This document shows, in pieces, positions 1 to 6,726 of a stretch of DNA of 7,396 nt. The notes beneath the pieces are model-generated. The model was not told where the DNA came from. It ran no database searches and was given only the letters and a program-made list of their open reading frames with translations. Location of the stretch: contig JACRBK010000112.1 in the NCBI GenBank assembly GCA_016234525.1, positions 1-7,396 of the forward strand, given 5' to 3'. The stretch comes from Chloroflexota bacterium. GTDB taxonomy: Bacteria > Chloroflexota > Anaerolineae > Aggregatilineales > Aggregatilineaceae. Both the position numbers and the translations under genes were made by a program. How positions within the stretch are numbered: the first letter of the stretch is position 1; each line of letters begins with the position of its first letter.

Positions 1-2331
1 AGCAGTATCATACGCGGGTGGAGTGAAGAGGTGATCACTCGGTTCTATCGTGTAGTTCGCCAGCGTCACCGGGGCCAACGTTTCGCTTTCGAGTGTCAAG
101 ACAGCCGGACCGCTGGCTTCTGCCGGAACGACCAGCGCGTGCCAGTCCAGGCTGTACTGCATATAAGCTTCAATAGGCTGCGCGACAGACCAATCTTCGC
201 CGCGCAGCACTAAGGTGGCATCGGTCGAAGCCAGGGTTTCGCAGCAGTTTTTGTCCAGGTGCCAGTACAGCGTGATCCGCATTTCCTGGCCGGGATTCAA
301 CGTTCCGCCGGGCGCGTCATGCCCTACCAGTTCCAGTATTCCAGAGCCATCTGCTCCCGCCGGTAACTGGATCGAAGCCGGAACCGGGGGCGCTTTGCTG
401 TATGGATTGTCGGTCGTCTGGGCGGCTCTGATGGTCGTCAAGGTGATCATTTTGCCCGATGGTATTCCATTGACCAGTTGATTGACCCCATTGGGGTTTT
501 CGCGGCTGTACAGGCCGACCTGGACGGTATAACGGTGTGGAGGAGCGCCATCAGGAAAGCGCAGCAGGCTGAACGCCGATCCCTGATCACCTGTTTCCCA
601 CTGCGAGGTAGGGGCCTGATCATCGCGCCGGATGTCGGTATCACTGCGGGCGATGATCCAACCAGGGGGATCGATTGTCAGCAGCCGCCCCGCCGCGCGC
701 CAATTTTGATTGGTAGTCTGAGGCAAGGTCCAGGTGGTATGCAGACAAATGGAGTCTGTGCCGTTCCATGCCGCCCCGGTCAGTTTGAGCGCCCCATAAT
801 CCGCCTGTTGATCGGGAATCTCCGCCAGCCGTACCGGGCCAGACAGCCGGTAGCCCTGAGTCGTGATCCCCTGGACGGTGAAGGACGTCCCTTCGCGCTG
901 TCCGGCGGATTCCAACAGGCAGGAATACATGCCGCGCAGATCGGCGGGCAGTTGGTACCACGTCAGCAGTTCCACACGCATCGGGCCGGATTTCCCGTCC
1001 AGCGCTGCGTTAATCTGCTCGGCTGTCTCAGTGGGATCGCTGTGCAGATCGATCCCGATCAGTTCGGCGCGCAGATCAAGTTTATCCGCGTAATATTCCT
1101 CAATCGCCGGTTCCCATCCATATGGGATCAAAATCAGGGTGTCGTCCGGCAGCGCGGCGTAATAGGTCGTTATCGCTTGAAAATCGTCATGCTGATATTC
1201 CGGCCTATCAAAGAGCGGGATCAGGCCCGCCGCCGAGACTCCGGCGGCTAACGCCAGTACGCTGGGCGCCGCCAGCCGCCGCAGTTCCAACAGTTCGGGC
1301 AGGCTGTGGACTCCCAGCGCGATTACCATCATCGCGGCGGGAACTCCGGCGACATAATAACGCGGATGAAAATCAATATGGGCCGCCAGCAGTTCTGCCG
1401 TCGCCAGTAGCGGGATCACCAAAGCCTGCGACAATACGAGCAGCGTATGGCGGTTAGCGTTCCAGGTCATCAGGCTCGCCACGCTCAGCGCTGCTGCGAT
1501 CCCAAACACGGCGCTGGCGATCACGAGTGCGTTTTCGGCCCCGACCATGGTAGGCAGCGGGGCAAAATAGCCTTGCCAGATGTCCCACAGCAGCGCGGGC
1601 GAGACTTGCGGCGGGGTATTAAGCGCCGTGCCGCTGGGCGACTGCGTCAGCAGCCAGGGGATATACGCGACCAGCAGCGCGGCCTGTCCGCCGATCCAGA
1701 TCGCCAACCGCCGCCACCGCCGCTGCCATAACCATGTGCCGCCAACCGCCAGATTCAGCCAGCCGATCACCGGCACACTCAAGTTATGGGTATACAGCAG
1801 GGTCAATTCAGCGACCAATAGTTCGGCCCAGACACGCCAGGGGAAGTTTGGCGGGGCACTGCTCGTTTTATCCTGGGCATTAAGCAGCCGATCCGCCAGC
1901 CAGAGCAGCACCAACGCCAGCAGCGGCACAGCGGCATAGGCTCGGATTTCGCGGGAATAAGCCCACAGCAGCGGCGACAGCCCCAATAACGCCGCCACCA
2001 GGATCGCCGCTTCCCAACCGGCCCAGCGCCGCACCAACCGCGCCGCCAGAGCGATGGTGGTTACATCCAGCAGCACAGAGCCATATCGCAGCGCCAGCGG
2101 GGTTTCACCGGCTCCCTGCCAGAGCAGGTGCATGATCGCATAATAGACCGGCGGGGTGTTATCGTCGGGCGTGTTAATCGGATCGCGGATTGCCCGAATC
2201 GACCAGCCTTCATCGTGCCAGATGCTTGGTTCGTTCAGGTTCCATATACGCAGCCCAAACGCGCCGATCATCAGCGCGATTAAGACTGGCAGCCCGGTGC
2301 GCAGCGGGCGAGAGCGAAACGATCCAGCCAT
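1..2331 (-). CDS. Membrane glycosyltransferase-like protein (GT39/PMT_2 type) with C-terminal beta domains, 3' end cut by window edge
   Basis: Reading from the ATG at 2331 gives 777 codons with no stop up to base 1, so the C-terminus lies outside. The first half is hydrophobic, with about nine or ten likely membrane segments between residues 11 and 373. It carries GT-C landmarks: SIWHDEGWS at 36-44, whose D40/E41 in the first outer loop is the expected catalytic acidic pair; TPPVYYAIMHLLW at 59-71; SREIRAY at 126-132; YTHN at 180-183; and HPRYY at 322-326. Such enzymes usually move a sugar from a polyprenyl-phosphate donor to a lipid or protein on the outer face of the membrane; donor and acceptor here are unknown. 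Residues about 374-500 form a soluble domain. From about 510 on, two beta-rich domains seem to follow, one ending VQVGLYSREN (603-612) and one with NPGQEMRITLYW (679-690). The start overlaps the DUF58 stop by one base (TGATG) and no Shine-Dalgarno is visible, so reinitiation is likely. Family assignment is firm; function is not. Confidence 0.9.
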   Translation of the reverse strand, partial: MAGSFRSRPLRTGLPVLIALMIGAFGLRIWNLNEPSIWHDEGWSIRAIRDPINTPDDNTPPVYYAIMHLLWQGAGETPLALRYGSVLLDVTTIALAARLVRRWAGWEAAILVAALLGLSPLLWAYSREIRAYAAVPLLALVLLWLADRLLNAQDKTSSAPPNFPWRVWAELLVAELTLLYTHNLSVPVIGWLNLAVGGTWLWQRRWRRLAIWIGGQAALLVAYIPWLLTQSPSGTALNTPPQVSPALLWDIWQGYFAPLPTMVGAENALVIASAVFGIAAALSVASLMTWNANRHTLLVLSQALVIPLLATAELLAAHIDFHPRYYVAGVPAAMMVIALGVHSLPELLELRRLAAPSVLALAAGVSAAGLIPLFDRPEYQHDDFQAITTYYAALPDDTLILIPYGWEPAIEEYYADKLDLRAELIGIDLHSDPTETAEQINAALDGKSGPMRVELLTWYQLPADLRGMYSCLLESAGQREGTSFTVQGITTQGYRLSGPVRLAEIPDQQADYGALKLTGAAWNGTDSICLHTTWTLPQTTNQNWRAAGRLLTIDPPGWIIARSDTDIRRDDQAPTSQWETGDQGSAFSLLRFPDGAPPHRYTVQVGLYSRENPNGVNQLVNGIPSGKMITLTTIRAAQTTDNPYSKAPPVPASIQLPAGADGSGILELVGHDAPGGTLNPGQEMRITLYWHLDKNCCETLASTDATLVLRGEDWSVAQPIEAYMQYSLDWHALVVPAEASGPAVLTLESETLAPVTLANYTIEPSDHLFTPPAYDTA

Positions 2332-3227
2332 CAATGCACCACGCGCGCCCGGCGTAATTCGGACAGAATCAACTGTTCCCAGGGAGTGCTGGTTTCGGTG
2401 GAAGCGAAGTGAATTCCGCGTTTGGTGCAGTAGTCGCTGATTTCAGTCTGCCACGCCTGCAACCGTTCGATATACAGGCCGCGCATGGCTTCATCGATAG
2501 TCACATCCTGCGGGATACCTGTCTCGACATCCACCAGTTTGAGATCGCCGGTCAGCGCCGGGTTGGCTTCGTCCGGTGAAAGCACCTGGATCGCCGTAAC
2601 TTCGCTGCCGCGTCCTTGCAGCGCGCGCAAACCATCTTCGTACCCACCCGGCGACATCATATCACTGATGACAATACACACTCCGGCGCGGGCCATACGC
2701 ATTGCATAATCACGCAGCGCAACATTAAAATCCAGCGTGCCGCGTGTATAGGCTTTTTCCAGCCAGCCGAACAGGTTCATCACTTGCCCGCGTCCGCGCA
2801 GTGGTCCCCAACGCTGTGCGCCGTCACCGCGCATCACCGACACCGTCACCTGATCTCCGGTTCCCAGCGCGATATAGGCCAACCCAGCCAGCACATGCAG
2901 CGCATAACGAAATTTGTGCTGGTTCAAGTCGCCGGAACGCGGCCAATCCATGCTGGCCGACGCATCGATCAGCAAATGTACAGCTAAGTCTTCTTCATCT
3001 TCGAGCAGTTTGATAAATGGGCGCTGCAACCGGGCATAAATGTTCCAGTCCATCCGGCGCAGATCGTCGCCGCGCACATAATTACGATAATCGGCAAATT
3101 CGATGCTGGTCCCACGCCGAGAAGATCGCCGCTCGCCTTTGATGGCCCCGGAGCGAATCTTGTTGGCGATCAGGGTCAGGCGTTCGAGTTTGCGCAGTGT
3201 TTTTTCATCAAAGAGATGTTCGGTCAT
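2331..3227 (-). CDS. DUF58 family protein, short soluble form with VWA-like metal site
   Basis: The 298-residue product has the DUF58 hallmark GTSIEFADYRNYVRGDDLRRMDW at about 39-61, where the pattern E-F..(Y/R)..Y..GD..R..DW is diagnostic. A von Willebrand A-like fold follows: a hydrophobic strand leads into DASAS at 88-92, the D-x-S-x-S metal site; T164 in RGTLDF and D189 in VISDM are candidates for the remaining metal ligands. No membrane segment is seen, unlike the longer DUF58 proteins of about 400 residues that begin with two transmembrane helices, so this copy is probably cytosolic. DUF58 proteins are commonly encoded next to MoxR ATPases and are thought to be their partner or substrate adaptor. 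Here MoxR lies three genes upstream, separated by an ABC exporter and an unknown gene. The gene starts 7 bases after the permease stop without a recognisable Shine-Dalgarno and overlaps the next gene by one base. Identity is secure; the biochemical role is inferred. Confidence 0.94.
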   Translation of the reverse strand: MTEHLFDEKTLRKLERLTLIANKIRSGAIKGERRSSRRGTSIEFADYRNYVRGDDLRRMDWNIYARLQRPFIKLLEDEEDLAVHLLIDASASMDWPRSGDLNQHKFRYALHVLAGLAYIALGTGDQVTVSVMRGDGAQRWGPLRGRGQVMNLFGWLEKAYTRGTLDFNVALRDYAMRMARAGVCIVISDMMSPGGYEDGLRALQGRGSEVTAIQVLSPDEANPALTGDLKLVDVETGIPQDVTIDEAMRGLYIERLQAWQTEISDYCTKRGIHFASTETSTPWEQLILSELRRARVVH

Positions 3228-3234
3228 AAGGTTA

Positions 3235-4122
3235 TCACGAGGTTATATCCTGCCGCCGGAACAGATAGGCTGTTAAGGCGATCAGGCCGATCACCCACAC
3301 GGCCAACACGAATAAGGACAGCTCCAGGCTGTTGCTGAGCATCACTGTATTTCCGCTGCCCACGTCAACATCCATCTTGCTGGGCGCGTTATTGTTGACC
3401 CACTCGGTGATGTTGATCAGGTTATAGCCGGGTGTGAAGCGATAGAGATGCACCACACGCGGGATTTTTAAGAAATAGCCGATGATGACAAACGCCACAA
3501 TCGACAGGTTTTCGGCAAATGTGACGCCAAAGCCCACCAGCACCCCACCCAGAATCGAACGGGTAGCCATCGCAGCCAGCGCCGCATAACCCGCCCCAAT
3601 AATGGTAGCGGTAAAGGTCATCCCCGCTTGCAGGGCATAGTCCTGCGCGAAATCTGACAGCACTTTGCTGCTGATCGCCGGGCCGTAGGATGCCCCCGCA
3701 ATCAGAGTCAGTCCTCCCCAGCCCAGTGACCATAAAATAGACATCAATACAAAGGCAGTAACAACGAACGTGCCCAGCACCAAGAACTTGAATAAGATCA
3801 GCGATGTTCGCCGGTTGCGTGGCACAACGTTTTTCCAGGTACTCCACTGGTATTCCCCGGCGAATACAACCGCCGTGAAGCTCAATAGGATCAAGCGCCC
3901 TACCGGGTTATTCGCCAGATTCCAGACTCCAACGGCCTGTTCGGTCCACAACGACGGCCCATCCTCCTCAAAACCATCGCGGGCCGCTGGCGATAGTGCC
4001 AAAATCAACGCGGCCAGGGCGATAAAGGCGATACCACCGACCGGGAAAATCCAGATCAGGCAGCCCGCCACCCAGCGGTTGCCCGCGACCTTAATCCATT
4101 CAGCGCGAAACAGGTTACGCAT
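3235..4122 (-). CDS. ABC-2 type transporter permease
   Basis: A 295-residue integral membrane protein with about six hydrophobic segments, roughly at 20-44, 74-90, 108-135, 164-185, 187-217 and 266-287. Between the second and third lies FAGEYQWSTWKNVVPRNRR (87-105), resembling the E-(Y/F)-x-x-x-T-(W/L)-(K/R) loop typical of ABC-2 exporter permeases, followed by a helix running FKFL. The short amphipathic N-terminus (MRNLFRAEWIKVAGNRW) is also typical. The start codon lies inside the last codons of the ATPase gene, an 8-base overlap, so the two are almost certainly made as a pair and assemble into one exporter, probably two ATPases with two permeases. A strong GGAGG lies 9 bases upstream of the ATG and supports this start. 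The loop between the fifth and sixth segments (about 218-265) is polar and may be extracytoplasmic. The substrate cannot be predicted; relatives export lipids, antibiotics or peptides, or act in gliding and copper systems. Confidence 0.92.
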   Translation of the reverse strand: MRNLFRAEWIKVAGNRWVAGCLIWIFPVGGIAFIALAALILALSPAARDGFEEDGPSLWTEQAVGVWNLANNPVGRLILLSFTAVVFAGEYQWSTWKNVVPRNRRTSLILFKFLVLGTFVVTAFVLMSILWSLGWGGLTLIAGASYGPAISSKVLSDFAQDYALQAGMTFTATIIGAGYAALAAMATRSILGGVLVGFGVTFAENLSIVAFVIIGYFLKIPRVVHLYRFTPGYNLINITEWVNNNAPSKMDVDVGSGNTVMLSNSLELSLFVLAVWVIGLIALTAYLFRRQDITS

Positions 4123-5050
4123 GGGGAGTATCCTCCCGCACTACCGCGAGGAAATATTCCTCTAGTGACTGGCGTTGAATTGAGACTTCGAATACATCGA
4201 TCTGGTTTTCGACCAACCGCCGGACGACATGCGGTGAGTCGGCATAATCGGCGTTGACGGTCAGCCAGTTGCCGTTAGGAGTGACCGACCAGTGTTCGCG
4301 CAGCACAGCGGCGGCTTTGTCAAGCGGTTTGGCATCGACGCGCAAATAAGATTTGCCCGCCAACAGTTCTTGCACGCTGCCCTCACGCACAATCTGGCCC
4401 AGGTTGATGATCGCCACTCGATCACACACCTGCTCAATTTCGTTCAGCAGATGGCTGGACAAAAAAACGGTTTTGCCGTGTTTGTCGGCCAGTTCGCGCA
4501 CAAATTGCCGGATTTCGTGCATCCCGGCGGGATCAAGGCCGTTGGTGGGCTCATCAAGAATCAACAGGTCAGGATCGCTGAGCAGCGCCGCTGCCAGCCC
4601 TAAACGTTGTTTCATGCCGGTGGAATACCCCTTGACGCGGCGGTGTGCGCTCCCGGTTAATCCAACCTGTTCGAGCAGGTTCTCGATCCGCTGTGGATCG
4701 TACTGATTGGCAGTACGCGCCAGCACTTCGAGATTTTTGCGCCCGCTCAAAAAGTTGTAGAACATGGCCCCTTCGACGATGGCCCCCACCCGCCGCAAAA
4801 CATCATGCCGCTGCCGGACCGGCTGCCCGAAAATAAAAGCGCTGCCCTCGTTGGGGAAAATCAAGTCGAGCAGCATACGGATCGTCGTGGTTTTTCCGGC
4901 CCCATTTGGCCCCAGGAAACCGTAAACTTGCCCGGCCTGGACTTCGAGATTGAGTTGTTTGACCGCTTCAACGCGGCGTTTACGGCGAAAGCTGCGCAGT
5001 CCGAAAGTTTTGCTCAGGTTTTCGATGCGAATGGCGACAGAATCACTCAT
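4115..5050 (-). CDS. ABC transporter ATP-binding protein (CcmA/BcrA type)
   Basis: A complete 311-residue nucleotide-binding subunit. Walker A is GPNGAGKTT at 47-55, the signature is YSTGMKQR at 142-149 (the YSTGM variant common in ABC-2 exporters), Walker B is LLILDEPTN at 162-170 with catalytic E167, the D-loop follows at GLDP (171-174), and the H-loop histidine is H200 in SSHLL. The segment where the Q-loop is expected reads GAIVEGAMFY (89-98), with Glu rather than Gln at 93, as seen in bacitracin-type (BcrA) relatives. An insertion rich in Arg and Lys (FRRKRRVEA, 21-29) follows the first strand. Residues from about 230 form the usual C-terminal domain of this subfamily, ending with the LEEYFLAVVRE pattern. 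The ATG overlaps the preceding stop as ATGA, with AGAGG (5065-5061) 10 bases upstream, so the start is well supported. It powers the exporter formed with the permease directly downstream. Substrate unknown. Confidence 0.97.
   Translation of the reverse strand: MSDSVAIRIENLSKTFGLRSFRRKRRVEAVKQLNLEVQAGQVYGFLGPNGAGKTTTIRMLLDLIFPNEGSAFIFGQPVRQRHDVLRRVGAIVEGAMFYNFLSGRKNLEVLARTANQYDPQRIENLLEQVGLTGSAHRRVKGYSTGMKQRLGLAAALLSDPDLLILDEPTNGLDPAGMHEIRQFVRELADKHGKTVFLSSHLLNEIEQVCDRVAIINLGQIVREGSVQELLAGKSYLRVDAKPLDKAAAVLREHWSVTPNGNWLTVNADYADSPHVVRRLVENQIDVFEVSIQRQSLEEYFLAVVREDTPHA
4124..4137 (-). promoter_or_regulatory. Hairpin covering the permease ribosome-binding site
   Basis: On the minus strand the sequence reads GGGAG-GATA-CTCCC, a perfect 5-bp GC-rich stem with a 4-base loop. 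The Shine-Dalgarno GGAGG (4136-4132) lies in its left arm and loop edge, 9 bases before the permease ATG at 4122. The element is inside the last codons of the ATPase gene. If it folds in mRNA, it would mask the site until a ribosome translating the ATPase melts it. The sequence is observed; the regulatory effect is inferred. Confidence 0.5.
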
Positions 5051-5655
5051 CGAACTTTTTCCTCTGCTGGGACGGGTTGAAACAGCGGCGCAAGGCGCAC
5101 CAGCAGCAGCACCTGAAACAAGCGGATGATCAACGCTACCCGCGCGAGGCTGTTCGAGTTGGGATCGCGCACCGCCGCCAGCAGCGTCTCAATCAGGGCT
5201 AATCGCTGTTGTACCGGCAGATCGGGCTGCGTTTCGACTGAAAGCTGCCACAATATTTCGTACAACTTCCAGACGGCCTCATCATGCACCGATGCAAATT
5301 CGGTTTCCCAGGCTTTGACTTGTTGGAAAGACGATAATGCTTCAAAAGAGGTTGCCAGACCTGCCGTAAACAAATTTGTTATCACGCGCAGATGATCCTG
5401 CCCGGCGAGATGGATCATGTCTTCTAACGCAATCGCACCCAACGCACCGACTTGCAGCCATGCAGCCAACGCGCTGTGCTGCTTGGAACTAAGTTTGCTG
5501 CGCACACAGCTTAGATAGCTGTAAAACAGCCCCGCCAGTTCACGCGCCGGAACAGCCGCCGGGGCTGGCATCGCCAACAGATAAGGATGAATCTGCCACA
5601 GATCGTCCGGGGACGGATCGCGCAGGATGCGTTGGAGCAGGTCTTCAAGCGCCAT
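5047..5655 (-). CDS. Unrecognised helical protein between MoxR and the ABC transporter
   Basis: A 202-residue protein I do not recognise. It has no signal peptide, no nucleotide-binding motif and no clear membrane segment until a hydrophobic stretch near the C-terminus (RVALIIRLFQVLLLVRLAPLF, about 172-192), interrupted by arginines and more likely an amphipathic or packed helix than a transmembrane one. The rest is rich in Leu, Ala and Gln with few glycines and reads as a bundle of about eight helices, possibly a HEAT-like or other all-alpha scaffold. That it is a real gene is well supported: AGGAG (5670-5666) stands 10 bases before the ATG, it begins 5 bases after the MoxR stop, its stop overlaps the ATPase start as ATGA, and it fills the space in the same direction as its neighbours. 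Its position suggests an accessory factor of the MoxR or the exporter. The C-terminal tail is charged (PAEEKVR). Function unknown. Confidence 0.88.
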   Translation of the reverse strand: MALEDLLQRILRDPSPDDLWQIHPYLLAMPAPAAVPARELAGLFYSYLSCVRSKLSSKQHSALAAWLQVGALGAIALEDMIHLAGQDHLRVITNLFTAGLATSFEALSSFQQVKAWETEFASVHDEAVWKLYEILWQLSVETQPDLPVQQRLALIETLLAAVRDPNSNSLARVALIIRLFQVLLLVRLAPLFQPVPAEEKVR

Positions 5656-5660
5656 AGGAA

Positions 5661-6668
5661 TTACGCTCCTGCCGGGATCGGCACTCGCTCTAACAGATCG
5701 GAGATCACAATATCGGACTGAATGCCTTCGGCCTGGGCCTCAAAGTTCAGGATAAGACGGTGGCGCAGCGCCGCATACGAAACAGCCTGCACGTCTTCAA
5801 ATGCCACGTTGTATCGCCCTTCGAGCAGCGCATTCACTTTGGCCCCCAGGATCAACGCCTGTGCCCCGCGCGGACTGGCCCCATAACGCACATATTGGCG
5901 CACCAGGCTGGCAGCGGGCATGTCTTCGTCAGGATGGGTGGCGGTGACCAGTTCGGCAGCATAGCGGCTGACGTGTGACGCAACAGGGACCTGTCGCGCG
6001 AGTTCGCCCATCGCCAGAATCCGCTGTCCATCCGCCGCCACGCGCGCATGAGGAGTCGTGGACCCGGTGGTGCGATCCATAATTTCGACCAGTTCAGAGG
6101 TCGAGGGGAAAGCGACATCAACCTTGAACAAAAAGCGGTCAAGCTGCGCTTCTGGCAGCGGGTAGGTCCCTTCCATTTCTAGCGGGTTTTGAGTCGCCAG
6201 CACAAAAAAGGGGAGGTCCAGTTGATAACGCTGGTTTGCCACTGTAACCGTTTTTTCTTGCATGGCTTCCAACAGCGCCGATTGGGTTTTGGGAGTGGCA
6301 CGGTTGATCTCATCTGCCAGCACCAGATTAGCGAACACTGGCCCAGCCTCAAAGCGGAAATAACGCCGCCCATCCTCGCCCTCTTCCATGATATTCGTCC
6401 CGATAATGTCGGCAGGCATCATGTCCGGGGTGAACTGGATGCGCGAAAATTTGAGATCAAGCACGTCAGCCAGGGTGCGAATGAGCATGGTTTTGCCCAG
6501 GCCCGGCACGCCTTCGAGCAGCGCGTGGCCGCCTATGATCACGCACATGATCACCTGGCGCACCACCGGGGTTTGTCCCACAATCACCCGGCCCACTTCA
6601 GCCAGGATCGCTTCGGCGGTCTGGTGGAAATCATCGACAGAAATCAGGGCATTGGTGGCGTTTGTCAT
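5661..6668 (-). CDS. MoxR family AAA+ ATPase (AAA_3)
   Basis: A complete 335-residue AAA+ ATPase with every expected MoxR landmark: Walker A GVPGLGKT at 53-60, the RIQFTPDMMPADIIG segment at 76-90 characteristic of MoxR, Walker B VLADEINRA at 116-124, the following TPKTQSALLEAMQE at 125-138, sensor 1 ATQNP at 158-162, the QLDRF motif with candidate arginine finger R178, and sensor 2 GASPRGAQ at 263-270. The C-terminal lid domain ends near 330. MoxR proteins form hexamers and are thought to act as chaperones that load cofactors or remodel complexes, often with DUF58 or VWA-domain partners. A DUF58 gene lies three genes downstream in the same direction. The ATG has GAGG (6683-6680) 11 bases upstream. 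The next gene begins 5 bases after its TAA. The family is certain; the client protein is unknown. Confidence 0.97.
   Translation of the reverse strand: MTNATNALISVDDFHQTAEAILAEVGRVIVGQTPVVRQVIMCVIIGGHALLEGVPGLGKTMLIRTLADVLDLKFSRIQFTPDMMPADIIGTNIMEEGEDGRRYFRFEAGPVFANLVLADEINRATPKTQSALLEAMQEKTVTVANQRYQLDLPFFVLATQNPLEMEGTYPLPEAQLDRFLFKVDVAFPSTSELVEIMDRTTGSTTPHARVAADGQRILAMGELARQVPVASHVSRYAAELVTATHPDEDMPAASLVRQYVRYGASPRGAQALILGAKVNALLEGRYNVAFEDVQAVSYAALRHRLILNFEAQAEGIQSDIVISDLLERVPIPAGA
5666..5670 (-). promoter_or_regulatory. Shine-Dalgarno AGGAG of the unknown 202-residue gene
   Basis: AGGAG on the minus strand lies inside the last codons of the MoxR gene, 10 bases before the ATG at 5655. It fixes the start of an otherwise unrecognised gene and implies translation independent of the preceding stop, though the 5-base gap would also allow coupling. 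Confidence 0.7.
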
Positions 6669-6726
6669 CGTTCAATCGTCCTCAAAGATGATCCAAGCTA
6701 ATCAGGAATAAAATGGCCGCATCAGC
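6669..6726 (-). promoter_or_regulatory. Only sizeable intergenic gap; MoxR leader with GAGG ribosome site
   Basis: These 58 bases between the lipoprotein stop and the MoxR start are the longest non-coding stretch in the window. A GAGG at 6683-6680 is a plausible ribosome-binding site. The stretch is more AT-rich than its surroundings around 6700-6715 (TTTTATTCC on the minus strand), where an internal promoter could sit, but I see no convincing -35/-10 pair and no terminator hairpin with a T-tract. Whether the lipoprotein is co-transcribed with MoxR is therefore open. Confidence 0.4.

Noticed and set aside
641..961. Minus-strand open frame of 106 codons inside the glycosyltransferase region.
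   Set aside because: It is in a different frame from the continuous 777-codon reading, and its composition looks like an out-of-frame translation.
478..1251. Plus-strand open frame of 257 codons.
   Set aside because: It lies opposite the glycosyltransferase, which has clear family motifs throughout. The translation is rich in Arg, Gln and Pro with no domain, as expected for an antisense shadow of GC-rich coding DNA.
4462..4468. Run of seven T on the coding strand in the ABC ATPase, considered as a slippery or frameshift site.
   Set aside because: The frame stays intact on both sides (TVFLSSH contains the H-loop), and no alternative product or downstream structure suggests programmed slippage.
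6189..6701. Plus-strand open frame of 170 codons.
   Set aside because: It is antisense to the MoxR Walker A and Walker B region; the His- and Arg-rich product has no recognisable motif and there is no supporting ribosome site.
6697..6726. Possible terminator after the lipoprotein gene (GCTGAT ... ATTAGC on the minus strand).
   Set aside because: The pairing is only about six bases with a mismatch and a long loop, and no T-tract follows; it is too weak to call.
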